Assembly: GCF_001574435.1 (NCBI RefSeq)
Contig: NZ_LOCN01000019.1
Location: 353,698-417,697, forward strand
Length of the DNA stretch: 64,000 nucleotides
Direction: 5' to 3'
DNA from: Moritella sp. JT01
GTDB lineage: Bacteria > Pseudomonadota > Gammaproteobacteria > Enterobacterales > Moritellaceae
Both the position numbers and the translations under genes were made by a program. Positions 31,088 through 41,255 of the stretch are shown piece after piece. Each line of letters begins with the position of its first letter. Position 1 is the stretch's first letter. The notes below the pieces were generated by a model. The model worked only from the letters and a program-made list of their open reading frames with translations, was not told where the DNA came from and made no database searches.

Positions 31088-31193
31088 GCGTATAATGCAT
31101 TTTATGATTAGTTGGAGTGATGGCATCAATTAGACTTCTTATGCCAATAAGCTAACGCCTGCTGTAATAGGCTTTCCCCGCTATTACAGGGCT

Positions 31194-31429
31194 TTAGCTT
31201 TGCTGTGTCGAGCAGTAAATAGCAGCAGAACATACTAATTGGGTCATAATGGGTACCGTCCTGTTCTTACCATTTTTGGTATCACTAAACGTTACTCGAC
31301 CATGCACGATATCACTGCCTCTTAGGTCCAACGCGCACCGGTTGATAAACATAGTTTAGCAATATGTAACTCGTCACCAATTTCGACCCGCATTTTTCCC
31401 GTTTCATATATTGATACTGTACTAGTCAT
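31194..31429 (-). pseudogene. Tyrosine recombinase (phage integrase) fragment
   Basis: Minus-strand translation gives VEIGDELHIAKLCLSTGARW, a break, then RGSDIVHGRVTFSDTKNGKN followed by RTVPI. This is the box I region (with its catalytic Arg in GAR) and the beta-strand/Lys segment of a phage-type tyrosine integrase. Stop and frameshift disrupt it, and the His-x-x-Arg and Tyr boxes are absent. A remnant only. Another integrase fragment at 53129 ends at about the same GAR point, so the two are not obviously one gene. Confidence 0.65.
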
Positions 31430-31537
31430 CTGCGAATCTCTGATTTCGTTATAGCTTCCCACGTAAGGGCGCCTAGAACCAATAAATTGTGTTGTAGATA
31501 TAATGCCATAATTTTATCATGTGGTTAACTAGTATTC

Positions 31538-31685
31538 TCAATGAACCACTACAGTGGATACTTTACGTTTTTTCTTTCTTAATCTGGCTTCAAGTTGTGG
31601 TGTACATTTGACCAGCCAACGGTTTAACGTTGAGTGGTCAAAGTGAATATTTCGGATGGATAATATTGTCCTGAAAAGTCGATCT
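31538..31685 (-). pseudogene. IS6-family transposase fragment
   Basis: Minus-strand translation FDHSTLNRWLVKCTPQLEAR followed by LRKKKRKVSTVVVH matches the N-terminal DNA-binding part of IS6/IS26-type transposases (VDHSTLNRWLVKYSPQLE type). The DDE catalytic domain is missing. A remnant of an insertion sequence inside the decayed region. Confidence 0.6.
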
Positions 31686-31693
31686 TAATTGGA

Positions 31694-33103
31694 CTATTGC
31701 ATTTTTATATTAATTCCATCATCCTCTTCAGTAAGTTCGAATTTGTCAGATGAATAGTAGAAACCCTTGAATAAAATAGAATAGTTCTTTTTATCTTCTG
31801 GTGCTTCCTTACTAAATGAAATAGTACCCATATCGCCGTTTACCTCGTCTAAAATCATACTGCAAGTCGTGGTTTCACCTACCACCTCAATAAACTGATA
31901 AATCGACTGATTCTTAGCTATATTCGGCTGCCAGCCATCGGGATCTTTACAAGAGTCGGTCTCTGTTAAACCAAGATTCAGGAGGTTTTTATCACCTACA
32001 TTAGTTAATTTAGCCTTAGCAATATTATCATTTTTAGATTCAGATCTAATTATAAGCTCAGTGCCGTGTACATCTACTTTATACCCCAGGTACTCTAGCG
32101 GCAGATTGTTATGCACTTGAGTAAATACAATAGGCTTTTCCATCGTTCCCTCTGAAGCAATGAGCCCATAAAACATACCTGAATCACCAATGTAGCCAGT
32201 AAAAACACAAGCTTTGATGTTTTCTTGAGCCAAAGAAAATGATGCTATCGTATTAGGTCGGATAGTTATATTCCCGTCCGTATCAAAAACATTAACCTTT
32301 TTACGCTCTCCACTTTCATATAAGCAAAAAAAGTCCCCCTCAATTGTAACGTCGGTATCAGAAGTCGCATTTACAAACGAGTTGCTAGGTGAGGTTGTAC
32401 CTACGTTATAGTCTTGATCAATTTGTATGTGAGTATAACAATTTGGAAACTCATTGTTGCCGTCTAGCTTTCCACAAAGTTTTATTGCTTCACCATTGCT
32501 ATTTACAGGATATCCACTCTTATCCGTATCGCAAGAGTTTTTTCCAGGGTGGTTCCATGGATCTAAATGAATTGCTTTTGAATCCTGGTATTCACTTCGG
32601 AAAGTTTTGTTCTCGGTTTTTTCATAATAAAACAACTTAGTTGCAGCTCCGTGTTCACCACCAAGCACACACTCTCCTAAATATTTAGTTTCATACTGAA
32701 TAGAACTTTCATTCTCTTCCCCAATTTTGTATGCATCTATATCGCACGGCTCTCTAAAGCAAACATGGCCATCTCTACTTTTATCGCCCCTTGCTTCAGC
32801 ATAAGTTCTCCCTATACTGACTTCTGTGATATATGTTTCATTTACATTGAAGGTATCATCTTCTAGTAAAGGAACCGAACCTCTATAATAATTATCACTA
32901 TTTTTCCCTTGCACTTTGAAATAATAGCTATACATAAAGCCATTATTTTTACCCGCCGCATACATGTAGGTGTTGTCATTTGTGTTTCCTTCACCTGAAA
33001 TCTCACTACTGACGTCAACATAAGAGTTATCTTGTGATAACACATGCGCGGAGTGAAATAAGAGAGGGCTACACACACTCAATAATAATATACTTTTTTT
33101 CAT
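31694..33103 (-). CDS. Hypothetical secreted protein, cysteine-containing
   Basis: A 469-residue protein with a signal peptide (MKKSILLLSVCSPLLFHSAH, cleaved near Ala-His-Val-Leu-Ser). The mature part is beta-rich, with scattered cysteines (for example CFREPCDID, NCYTH, TTCSM) that could form disulfides in the periplasm or outside. I recognise no domain. The ATG at 33103 is used; the frame also opens at a GTG two codons upstream. It is flanked by an IS6 remnant and an ISL3 element, so it is probably acquired. Function unknown. Confidence 0.6.
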   Translation of the reverse strand: MKKSILLLSVCSPLLFHSAHVLSQDNSYVDVSSEISGEGNTNDNTYMYAAGKNNGFMYSYYFKVQGKNSDNYYRGSVPLLEDDTFNVNETYITEVSIGRTYAEARGDKSRDGHVCFREPCDIDAYKIGEENESSIQYETKYLGECVLGGEHGAATKLFYYEKTENKTFRSEYQDSKAIHLDPWNHPGKNSCDTDKSGYPVNSNGEAIKLCGKLDGNNEFPNCYTHIQIDQDYNVGTTSPSNSFVNATSDTDVTIEGDFFCLYESGERKKVNVFDTDGNITIRPNTIASFSLAQENIKACVFTGYIGDSGMFYGLIASEGTMEKPIVFTQVHNNLPLEYLGYKVDVHGTELIIRSESKNDNIAKAKLTNVGDKNLLNLGLTETDSCKDPDGWQPNIAKNQSIYQFIEVVGETTTCSMILDEVNGDMGTISFSKEAPEDKKNYSILFKGFYYSSDKFELTEEDDGINIKMQ

Positions 33104-33319
33104 AAACACTTTACTCGCTATCTCGTTAAATCGAAAAACTAGACAGCGAATGTAACACTATAGTGGTACGTGCACACTTAAGATGTCGCATAATTGTGAT
33201 CTATGTTATCAGGTTGTTAAGTGGGATGGGTGCGTTAATTAAATAGACAACACTATATAAAGTGTTTTCAACTCTGTTCTTTTACACAGTGTTTATTTAG
33301 GTCAGTTATAAGAAAAGTT

Positions 33320-34545
33320 GGCTCTCCGCCCGTTAGTGTTGTAGTGGAATGCAGGCAGGATAAGGGGTAGAATCATCCTACTCATTCTACATGCCGTAAG
33401 TGCGGTAAACCCGTGACAAAACGTAACGGATACAGTACTGAAATCATGGTTCAACACACAAAAATACTAGAGCGTAAAGTCTATCTCAGGATCAAACCTG
33501 TGAGATATGAATGCAAGGCATGTGGCGACCATCCTACGACCACTGAAAAGTATAATAGGTGCAGTAAAAACGCTAAAATAACGACAGCGTTTGAAGAATA
33601 TTTGATGCGATATTTAATCAATAGCACTGTCGAGGATGTATCTCGTAAGGAGAGTGTGAGTTATAAAACCATCGTGCGTGCTGTTAGTCGTCAAGTGAAT
33701 AGCACTGTAGATTGGAGTCAGTACACTGATCTTAACACTATTGGTATTGATGAAATCAGTAATAAGAAAGGTCATCATGATTATCTTGCTATTGTCAGTA
33801 CCAAGTCAAAATCAGGGGTGCTATCTGTCATAGCAGTACTCGAAGATAGGACAAAAGTGAGTGTTAAACAATTCCTAGATTCTATTCCTAAAGCGCTAAA
33901 GCAAACGGTCAGGTCAGTATGTACAGACATGTGGGATGGTTATGTTTATGCGGCTATGGAAGTCTTTGGTAAACAGGTAGTTGTCATTGATCGATTTCAT
34001 ATAGCAAAACAATATCGCGCGCCATTAGATACACTAAGAATTAAAGAAATGAAAAGATTAAAGACTGAATTATCATCTGAAGAATACGCGCGTCTTAAAA
34101 ATATGATGTGGATATTACGTAAAAAGCATGAGTGTCTATCGGAAGTAGATAAAGTCTCGCTTGAGTTTTTGTATCAACATTCACCAGAGCTGAAAATCGC
34201 CCATAGCTATGCATTAAAATTGACTAATATATTCAACACCCATATGAAACGTAAATCAGCAATGGGCAAAATAGAGCGCTGGATTGCTGCGGTTGAAAAA
34301 TCCGATGTTACAATTTTTAAAACGTTCATATCAACACTGGTAAAGTATAAGGGGAAAATTGCCAATTATTTTAAAGGTAGAAAAAACTCTGGTTTTGTCG
34401 AAGGGTTGAATAATAAAATAAAAGTGATAAAACGTAGATGTTATGGCGTAAGCTCTGTTAAATCTTATTTTCAGCGACTGTGGTTGGATCTAAATGGGTA
34501 TCATAAGTATGGATTTTAACTAACCACACTAACGGGAGAAGAACC
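33320..34545 (+). mobile_element. ISL3-family insertion sequence
   Basis: About 1.23 kb bounded by imperfect 23-bp inverted repeats, 19 of 23 matching: GGCTCTCCGCCCGTTAGTG at 33320 and the complement of its partner GGTTCTTCTCCCGTTAGTG ending at 34545. It encodes an ISL3-type transposase. The 8 bases beside each end do not match, so no target duplication remains and the copy is old or rearranged. Confidence 0.7.
33413..34519 (+). pseudogene. ISL3-family transposase, probably 5'-truncated
   Basis: A 368-residue frame from a GTG. The DDE residues are visible: Asp in IGIDEISNKKGHHDY, Asp in CTDMWDGY, and Glu in FVEGLNNKIKVIKRRCYG. An N-terminal zinc finger contributes YECKACG. The first part of that finger (CRKCGK) lies just upstream in the same frame but behind a TAG stop at 33368-33370, and no ATG lies between. 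The gene is therefore probably inactivated at its 5' end; a shortened protein from the GTG cannot be excluded. Confidence 0.7.
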
Positions 34546-34577
34546 ATTTAACTTAAAAGACAGACTAACTGACAGCT

Positions 34578-34640
34578 AGTTAAAACACCTGTTAATTCAG
34601 TTAAAGCACCTGCTAATTCAGTTAAATCACCTATCAGTTC
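34578..34640 (+). repeat. Three tandem 21-bp repeats upstream of the DUF285 gene
   Basis: Three head-to-tail 21-bp units at 34578, 34599 and 34620, each beginning AGTTAAA and containing CACCT. They lie between the ISL3 element and the repeat-rich secreted protein, about 130 bases before its start, and could serve as repeated regulator-binding sites or be slippage products. Confidence 0.7.
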
Positions 34641-34770
34641 AGTCAGTATAAAAAACAAAAATATTATACAATAATAAATTACCGCAATACCTCTTTATGG
34701 TTATTCGGGTTTTGCTTTTTCACAATTTTCATCACCTCAATAATCAGGGTGTATACATGGAATTTTTATT

Positions 34771-36168
34771 ATGAAATTTAAGATACTGACTATTACTCTT
34801 TTAGCTGCAATGTCACTTAATGCACACGCGAGCGAAAATGTAGGTGCGTTTTACAAATCCAGAATGAGTGGAGCCATCGTAGCGCCATTATCAGCGAAAG
34901 TTAACGATACAGGCATTGTTAATGGGAAAATGTATACAGTTGTAGATGAAACTATGTTGCGCAAGATGATTGCCAATGGTGGTGATGTGACTCGTGTTAT
35001 AACAACAAATATAACAAATATGAGTGAATTGTTTAAGGATAACAAAACATTTAACCAAGATATTAGCTATTGGGATACATCTAAAGTGACTGATATGAGA
35101 AGTATGTTCAGTGGTGCTGAGGCATTTAATCAATTTATTGGACGCTGGAATACATCTAATGTGATTAGTATGGATGCCATGTTTATGGATGCCGGGGCAT
35201 TTAACCAATTTATTGGACGCTGGAATACATCTAAAGTGACTAATATGCATAGAATGTTTCAAGGTGCTTATTCATTTAACCAAGATATTGGCGACTGGGA
35301 TACATCTAACGTAACTGATATAGACAGTATGTTTCGATATGCTGCGGAATTTAAGCAAGATATTGGTGGCTGGGAAACATCTAAAGTGACTTCTATGTCC
35401 CGTATGTTCCAGAATGCTTATTCATTTAACCAAGATATTGGCGACTGGGATACATCTAATGTGATTAATATGTCAGAGATGTTCAGTAAGACTAATGCAT
35501 TTGACCAAGATATTAGTAATTGGGATACATCTAGCGTAACGAATATGAGAGATATGTTCCTCAAGGCTAAGGCATTTAACCAAGATATTAATGATTGGGA
35601 TACATCTAGCGTAACGGATATGAGAGGTATGTTCGGTATGACTGATGCATTTAACGAAGATATTAGTGATTGGGATACATTTAATGTGATTTATATGGAC
35701 AGGATGTTTCTCATGGCTAAGGCATTTAACCAAGATATTGGTGGTTGGGAAACATCTAATGTGTTGAGTATGCAATCTATGTTCTCGCATAATGAGGTAT
35801 TTAATAAAAATATTACTTATTGGGATACATCTAGCGTGACGAATATGCAGTCTATGTTCAATGGTGCTTATTCATTTAACCAAGATATTAGCGATTGGAA
35901 TACATCTAGCGTGACGAATATGAGTGTTATGTTCTCGTATGCTAAGGTATTTGATCGAGATATTAGTCATTGGGACACATCTAGCGTGACTGATATGGGA
36001 TATATGTTCAATGGTGCTGAAGTATTTAACCAAGATATTAACCGCTGGGATATATCTAATGTAATAGATATGCGTTACATGTTTTGTCGGGCTAAAGCAT
36101 TCGAGAAAAGCAATGTGGATTCATGGGATTTATCAGGCGTAGATATGACAGAGATGTACTGTAAATAA
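34771..36168 (+). CDS. BspA-like surface protein with DUF285 repeats
   Basis: A 465-residue secreted protein. A signal peptide (MKFKILTITLLAAMSLNAHA) is followed by a short lead and 14 tandem 25-residue repeats with the pattern FNQDI-x2-WDTS-x-VT-x-M-x2-MF-x2-A, plus degenerate units at each end. This is the DUF285/BspA-like leucine-rich-type repeat found in surface and adhesin proteins, forming an elongated solenoid. There is no lipobox or membrane anchor, so the product may be periplasmic or released. It sits in the decayed mobile region, and a hairpin terminator follows. Confidence 0.8.
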   Translation: MKFKILTITLLAAMSLNAHASENVGAFYKSRMSGAIVAPLSAKVNDTGIVNGKMYTVVDETMLRKMIANGGDVTRVITTNITNMSELFKDNKTFNQDISYWDTSKVTDMRSMFSGAEAFNQFIGRWNTSNVISMDAMFMDAGAFNQFIGRWNTSKVTNMHRMFQGAYSFNQDIGDWDTSNVTDIDSMFRYAAEFKQDIGGWETSKVTSMSRMFQNAYSFNQDIGDWDTSNVINMSEMFSKTNAFDQDISNWDTSSVTNMRDMFLKAKAFNQDINDWDTSSVTDMRGMFGMTDAFNEDISDWDTFNVIYMDRMFLMAKAFNQDIGGWETSNVLSMQSMFSHNEVFNKNITYWDTSSVTNMQSMFNGAYSFNQDISDWNTSSVTNMSVMFSYAKVFDRDISHWDTSSVTDMGYMFNGAEVFNQDINRWDISNVIDMRYMFCRAKAFEKSNVDSWDLSGVDMTEMYCK

Positions 36169-36202
36169 AACGGTAATAAAGATAGTTTCTGGTTATAAGA
36201 TA

Positions 36203-36243
36203 GAAAGCTGAACACGAACTGTATTGGTGTCGGCTTTCCTTTA
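36203..36243 (+). terminator. Terminator of the DUF285 gene
   Basis: Imperfect stem GAAAGCTGAACAC/GTGTCGGCTTTC downstream of the stop, with a short T-rich tail. Confidence 0.55.
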
Positions 36244-36307
36244 AATTATTTACAGGGTCCTATTTCACATACGCCGCGAAATCCCAATAATCCCCGTTTT
36301 CAATCCA

Positions 36308-36496
36308 TCATTCAGGCCCAGCCAAATACAAAAGCTTTCCGCAATGTAAGCGGACAAAATTGCCATCAGCACCGACATAAAATAATGAAAAAAAGTAATC
36401 CGTGTACCAGACATATACATTTGTGTTGTGGCGGACAACAAACACAGCTGCCCCTATTGCCTTATAAAAACAATCAGTTCTTCCATCAGTCTTCAT
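36308..36496 (-). CDS. Small hypothetical protein in phage remnant
   Basis: A 62-residue frame, MKTDGRTDCFYKAIGAAVFV onward, rich in aromatic residues. It overlaps the end of the phage portal remnant by 11 bases on the same strand, so it may be the next phage gene. No family recognised; it may not be expressed. Confidence 0.3.
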   Translation of the reverse strand: MKTDGRTDCFYKAIGAAVFVVRHNTNVYVWYTDYFFSLFYVGADGNFVRLHCGKLLYLAGPE

Positions 36497-36872
36497 TCCT
36501 CGGGTTTAAGTCGGAATACGCTGGCTCTGCAAATTTAATATGCAGTGCAGCAGGTAAATACTCGTTAATTTCCAGCATGTCCTGCTGCATCGGAACCATT
36601 TCATTGTTGTAATAATCCCGGGTGATTTTATCCAGGTCACCAAAGCCCGGACTATCACCCGATGTTTGCCCGCTTAACGCTTCCTGGCCGCGGTGCATAC
36701 TCAACATATCGTTTAACGTCATCTTCTTGATGCGTTCAAATTCATCCTTGGTTGATATATCTCCCACCGGAATAATTTTAATCGCCTTTTCGGCATCAGC
36801 CTTACCACTGCGGTTATTGATAAACAGACTGCGGAACAGGGTGGCATTTAATCCTATTGACGTTCTGGTGCT
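36486..36872 (-). pseudogene. P2-like phage portal protein fragment
   Basis: A minus-strand frame begins after a stop at 36873-36875 and reads TLFRSLFINNRSGKADAEKA, IKIIPVGDISTKDEFERI, KKMTLNDMLSMHRGQEALSG and IKFAEPAYSDLN. This is the C-terminal part of a P2-type (gpQ/PBSX) portal protein. The N-terminal two thirds are missing. An internal ATG at 36767 could start only a 93-residue piece. It is a prophage remnant. Confidence 0.75.
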
Positions 36873-36975
36873 CTAGCTGTCACCAGATAATGGTTCGTAA
36901 ATCATGGCATAAAAGTCTATTGGACACATTAACGCCTTTAGCCTACGATTTTTTGTTATTACAATGAAAAGCTAA

Positions 36976-37098
36976 CTAGCATGCTTTAAGTTTAATTACT
37001 TTATGGCAGTTATTACATTTATAAATACTGCCATAAAGTAATTTTTCAAACCATCTTCGATTCACTTTTATCATTATTGAGTCTTTACAGCACTTCAT
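36976..37098 (-). CDS. Small zinc-ribbon-like protein, 40 residues
   Basis: A short frame beginning MKCCKDSIMIKVNRRWFEKL and ending CNNCHKVIKLKAC. The paired cysteines (CC near the start, CNNC near the end) suggest a zinc ribbon. An AGGAAAG ribosome binding site lies on the minus strand just upstream of the start. No family name can be given. The remaining bases to the pta terminator at 37365 hold no gene that I can see. Confidence 0.5.
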   Translation of the reverse strand: MKCCKDSIMIKVNRRWFEKLLYGSIYKCNNCHKVIKLKAC

Positions 37099-37364
37099 AA
37101 TTACTTTCCTGTCGAATATATCTAAATAGATCAAAGATTATGTTAGCGTTAACATTAGTGGAAGTAATAATCATTATCAAGCGTGATGTTGTAAGACACT
37201 GTAAGCAAATTTAAAAATACCTGATGGTCATTCAGCTAAGTGGGAATTTCTATGTATAGCGATGGCTTTTAGTTATGAGGTTTCTATTAATAATGGGTGA
37301 ATGTGTGGTCAGTATATGGACGTTATTAAATTTAAGTTGTTAAATTTCAGTTATTTAAATAACT

Positions 37365-37388
37365 AAAAAAGGCTCCCGAGGGAGCCTT
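37365..37388 (-). terminator. Terminator of ackA-pta
   Basis: Stem GGCTCCC/GGGAGCC; read on the minus strand it is followed by six T. It lies just downstream of the pta stop. Confidence 0.85.
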
Positions 37389-37413
37389 AATACACGTTTA
37401 TCAGGTTTTCAGA

Positions 37414-39558
37414 CTAAGACGTTAATTGCTTAGCTTGAATCGCTGTCAGTGCGATAGTGTAAACGATGTCGTCTACTAATGCGCCACGTGATAAATCATT
37501 TACTGGTTTACGCATGCCTTGCAGCATTGGACCAATAGAGATTAGGTTTGCAGAACGCTGTACCGCTTTGTAAGTTGTGTTACCAGTATTAAGATCTGGG
37601 AATACAAATACAGTCGCTTTACCAGCAACAGGGCTGTTTGGCGCTTTGCTTTTCGCAACATTTTCCATGATAGCAGCATCGTACTGTAATGGACCGTCGA
37701 TGATTAGATCAGGGCGACGTTCTTGTGCGATTTTAGTTGCTTCACGTACTTTCTCTACATCACTACCTTGGCCAGATGAACCAGTTGAGTAAGAGATCAT
37801 AGCAACGCGAGGTTCAATACCGAATGCTTTAGCAGAATCAGCAGATTGAATCGCGATGTCAGCCAGTTGAGAAGCATTTGGATCTGGGTTAATTGCACAA
37901 TCACCGTACACTAACACTTGATCAGGTAACAACATGAAGAAGATTGAAGACACTAGGTTTGAACCCGGTGCTGTTTTGATCAACTGTAGTGCTGGACGGA
38001 TTGTGTTTGCTGTCGTGTGAACGGCACCAGATACAAGACCATCAACTTCAGACTGCTCTAACATCATAGTCGCAAGCACAACGTTATCTTCTAGTTGCTC
38101 ACGTGCTACTACTTCAGTAAGGCCTTTCGCTTTACGCAGTTCAACCATAGGTGCAACATATTTTTCACGACATGTTACTGGATCTACGATTTCAACGCCG
38201 TCAGACAAGATGATACCTTGGCTTTCTGCAACACGTTTAATCTCAGCTGGGTTACCAACAAGTACAGGTGTCGCGATACCGCGTTCAGCACAGATGTTAG
38301 CTGCTTCAATTGTACGTGGCTCTTCACCTTCAGGTAGTACAACACGTTTCTTCGCTTGACGCGCTAATTCAGTTAACTGGTAACGGAATGCAGGTGGCGA
38401 TAGACGACGAGTACGTTTAGTACCAACTGTTAACGATTCAATCCATTGCTTGTCGATATGACTTGCGATGTATTCTTGAACTGCTTCGATGCGTTGTTTA
38501 TCATCTGCAGGGATATCAAGATTGAAGTTTTGAAGCGTTAATGCAGTCTGCCAAGTATTCGTTGTAGTCAACATGATCGGTAGACCTGTTGCCATCGCTT
38601 GACTACAAAGTTTTAATACGCTTGCGTCTGGCCGAGCATCACCAGTTAATAGTAATGCGCCAATTTTAACGCCGTTCATTGCAGCAAGACATGCAGCAAC
38701 GATCACGTCAGCACGATCACCAGAAGTAACTAATAAGCCACCTGGACGGAAGTGCTCAAGCATGTTTGGAATAGAACGCGCACAGAAAGTGATACCTAAT
38801 AGACGGCGTTCTTCTAGTTCGCCTTCGTTTAATATTTCAGCTTTTAAGTGGTTAGCAAGATCTTTTGCACGTGGTGCAATTAGCTCTGCGCTCCAAGGAA
38901 TACAACCAAGGATTGGCATTGGGCTTTTGCCAAATACTTGTAGCACTTCTAGGTTATGGCTAGCATTACCTGAGTTTGCTTCAAACATTTCTGCAAGATC
39001 TGGACGATTACGACCAGCTTCATCAAGTGGTGCGCCAACTTTGTTGATCACACAACCAATGATGCGTTTGTTTTTGCTGCCACCGAAGTTTGAGCAAGCG
39101 ATTTCTAAACGATCTTTAAGCTGTTCTGAAGAATCTGTGCCTGGGTTAGCCACAAATACCATTTCAGCATCAAGTGCTTTCGCGATATTGTAGTTCACGC
39201 TGTTAGCAAATGGTTGTTTTGATGTTGGTACGAGACCTTCAACAACAACGATTTCAGCATCAACCATGTGTGATTCGAAACGTTCAACGATATCTTCAAG
39301 AAGCACGTCAGTTTTACCAGCACCGATTAATTTTTCAGCGTGTGATAAAGTGAACGGCGTTGCAGGTGATACATTCGTTCCTTGACGGATAATTTCAGTT
39401 GATAGCTCTGGACCTTTTTCGCCTTGGCGAGGTTGAGCAACAGGTTTGAAAAAGTTAACGTTTAGGCCGTTGCGTTCAAACGCACGAACCATACCTAGAC
39501 TAACAGAAGTTACGCCTACGCCTACGCCAACTGGGATAAGCATTATAGTGCGAGCCAC
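37414..39558 (-). CDS. pta: Phosphate acetyltransferase
   Basis: A 714-residue long-form Pta, as in E. coli. An N-terminal BioD-like P-loop domain (about 1-220), a DRTGG domain (about 220-350) and the C-terminal catalytic domain (about 390-714, with [33 protein letters not shown] and [13 protein letters not shown]) are present in order. It converts acetyl-CoA and phosphate to acetyl phosphate, which AckA uses to make ATP and acetate. It is downstream of ackA with an 88-base gap. Its 3' end is duplicated as a remnant at 29267, so it may have been an integration target. Confidence 0.95.
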   Translation of the reverse strand: MARTIMLIPVGVGVGVTSVSLGMVRAFERNGLNVNFFKPVAQPRQGEKGPELSTEIIRQGTNVSPATPFTLSHAEKLIGAGKTDVLLEDIVERFESHMVDAEIVVVEGLVPTSKQPFANSVNYNIAKALDAEMVFVANPGTDSSEQLKDRLEIACSNFGGSKNKRIIGCVINKVGAPLDEAGRNRPDLAEMFEANSGNASHNLEVLQVFGKSPMPILGCIPWSAELIAPRAKDLANHLKAEILNEGELEERRLLGITFCARSIPNMLEHFRPGGLLVTSGDRADVIVAACLAAMNGVKIGALLLTGDARPDASVLKLCSQAMATGLPIMLTTTNTWQTALTLQNFNLDIPADDKQRIEAVQEYIASHIDKQWIESLTVGTKRTRRLSPPAFRYQLTELARQAKKRVVLPEGEEPRTIEAANICAERGIATPVLVGNPAEIKRVAESQGIILSDGVEIVDPVTCREKYVAPMVELRKAKGLTEVVAREQLEDNVVLATMMLEQSEVDGLVSGAVHTTANTIRPALQLIKTAPGSNLVSSIFFMLLPDQVLVYGDCAINPDPNASQLADIAIQSADSAKAFGIEPRVAMISYSTGSSGQGSDVEKVREATKIAQERRPDLIIDGPLQYDAAIMENVAKSKAPNSPVAGKATVFVFPDLNTGNTTYKAVQRSANLISIGPMLQGMRKPVNDLSRGALVDDIVYTIALTAIQAKQLTS

Positions 39559-39588
39559 TAGCGTCCCCTTATATTGGGATTGAGAAGA

Positions 39589-39614
39589 AAGAAAGGTGCG
39601 CTTACACCTTTCTT
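39589..39614. promoter_or_regulatory. Hairpin between ackA and pta
   Basis: A 10-bp perfect stem, AAGAAAGGTG/CACCTTTCTT with a 6-base loop, in the 88-base gap. No T-run; it could stabilise or process the bicistronic mRNA. Confidence 0.5.
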
Positions 39615-39646
39615 ATTTAAAAATTAAACTTATTTAGCGAACAATC

Positions 39647-40843
39647 TTAGCTGATTAAGCTTACTGCATCTTGTGCAATAACAAGCTCTTCATTAGTAGA
39701 AATAACCATAGCTTTAATTTTACTATTTGCTGTAGTAATTGTACCTTCAGAACCAAAACGTGCTGCCGTATTCGCAGCTTCGTCAACTTCGATACCGAAG
39801 ATAGAAAGTTGTTTTAATACGATTGAACGGATTACATCAGAGTTTTCACCGATACCACCAGTGAATACGATTGCATCGATACGGCCTAAAGCAGCTGCGT
39901 ATGAAGCGATGTATTTAGCTAGACGGTAGCAAGAAAGTTCCATTGCGCGAACTGCGCCAACTTGACCTTCTGCATAACCATCTTCGATAGCACGGCAATC
40001 GCTAGAAATTTCAGAAATACCTAATAAACCACTTTCGTTGTTAAGCATGCTGTTAACTTCTGCAAGCGTGTAGTTACACTGTGTAACTAGGTGGTTGATG
40101 ATGCTTGGGTCAAGATCACCACTACGCGTACCCATCACTAGTCCTTCAAGCGGAGTCATGCCCATGCTTGTGTCTACTGATTTACCATCTTTAATTGCAC
40201 AGATTGATGCACCGTTACCTAGGTGACAGTTGATGATGTTAGTTTCTTCAACTTTTTGACCTAGAAGAGCAGCAGCTTCACGACCGATGAATAGGTGACT
40301 AGTACCGTGCATACCGTAACGACGGATGCCATTTTCACGGTATAGTTTGTACGGTAGCGCATATAAGTATGCTTTTTCAGGCATAGTTTGGTGGAACGCA
40401 GTATCGAATACAGCTATTTGTGGAAGTGCTGGGAATGCAACTTGTGCAGCACGGATACCGATAAGGTGAGCTGGGTTATGAAGCGGTGCTAATGTTGCAC
40501 AGTCTTCGATACCTTGCATTACAGCATCATCAATGATTACTGATGAAGTGAATTTTTCGCCGCCGTGTACAACACGATGACCGATCGCAACGATTGCGTC
40601 GCTCATTTCTTTTTGGTCTTTAAGAATGTTATTTACGATGTATGCTACAGCTTCTTTATGTGAAGCGCCTGCGCCTAGATCGGCTGTGCCTTTATTGCCG
40701 TCAAGTTTCCACTTGATGCGTGCGTTTTCTAAATTAAAGCATTCAGCAAGACCTGATAATTTTTCATCACCTGATACTGAATCAAGAACTGCAAATTTAA
40801 GAGAAGAGCTACCACAGTTGAGAACTAGAACGAGTTTATTCAT
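39647..40843 (-). CDS. ackA: Acetate kinase
   Basis: A 398-residue acetate kinase of the ASKHA fold. Signatures: [17 protein letters not shown] at the N-terminus, [13 protein letters not shown] in the middle and [13 protein letters not shown] near the C-terminus. It makes ATP and acetate from acetyl phosphate, or runs in reverse for acetate activation. First gene of ackA-pta; yfbV lies divergently upstream, the normal gamma-proteobacterial arrangement. The pflB and focA genes nearby complete a mixed-acid fermentation locus. Confidence 0.96.
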   Translation of the reverse strand: MNKLVLVLNCGSSSLKFAVLDSVSGDEKLSGLAECFNLENARIKWKLDGNKGTADLGAGASHKEAVAYIVNNILKDQKEMSDAIVAIGHRVVHGGEKFTSSVIIDDAVMQGIEDCATLAPLHNPAHLIGIRAAQVAFPALPQIAVFDTAFHQTMPEKAYLYALPYKLYRENGIRRYGMHGTSHLFIGREAAALLGQKVEETNIINCHLGNGASICAIKDGKSVDTSMGMTPLEGLVMGTRSGDLDPSIINHLVTQCNYTLAEVNSMLNNESGLLGISEISSDCRAIEDGYAEGQVGAVRAMELSCYRLAKYIASYAAALGRIDAIVFTGGIGENSDVIRSIVLKQLSIFGIEVDEAANTAARFGSEGTITTANSKIKAMVISTNEELVIAQDAVSLIS

Positions 40844-41255
40844 GCGTAAAAACCTATTATGAAATAATCAATAAAATAACTGATAACAATCCTAGCGATA
40901 TTGGCTTAGGTATCGTATCTTTATTAAAGCAGAGAAATATATCTGTGCTTACTAAATTGGCTGACACTGTCATTTTTACGTACGAAATCGTATTGGGTAC
41001 GACTAATGTTCGTTACTAAGTATCCATCTTAAATAAATGACGACTTTCTAAAACTGTGAGTCATGTCACTCACATTTTCCCTTAAAGTGTTAACTGCCTC
41101 ATAGTTTACTTGCAATGAGACGATTTCTCAAAGTATATTTATAATAAAAGTTGATCTAAACCATTAACGTAACATTCATATACTATTTTACCTCCACTAT
41201 GACATAGTGTATGGTTTGGATTAGAGATAATTTATGTTTTTACAGGAGGATGCTG
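40844..41255. other. Divergent intergenic region ackA-yfbV
   Basis: About 410 AT-rich bases holding the promoters of ackA and yfbV. I see no gene here and could not fix a regulator site with confidence. Confidence 0.4.

Larger units (their letters stand above)
29267..37427. mobile_element. Putative decayed integrative element at the pta 3' end
   Basis: An about 8.2-kb block flanked by direct repeats of the pta 3' end. Inside are fragments of a tyrosine integrase (31194-31429), an IS6-type transposase (31538-31685), an ISL3-type element (33320-34545) and a P2-like portal gene (36486-36872), with orphan small and secreted genes. The pattern fits integration into the 3' end of pta followed by decay; this is inference, since no intact integrase remains. 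Confidence 0.4.

Noticed and set aside
31162-31189. Hairpin CTGTAATAG/CTATTACAG as terminator or riboswitch
   Set aside because: Perfect 9-bp stem but no T-run and no gene that it clearly serves; probably part of decayed DNA.
35473-35790. Minus-strand frame inside the DUF285 gene
   Set aside because: A product of the regular 75-bp repeats read backwards; no start signals.
34578-36168. CRISPR array
   Set aside because: The repeats are in-frame protein repeats or adjacent 21-bp units with no unique spacers; no cas genes in the window.
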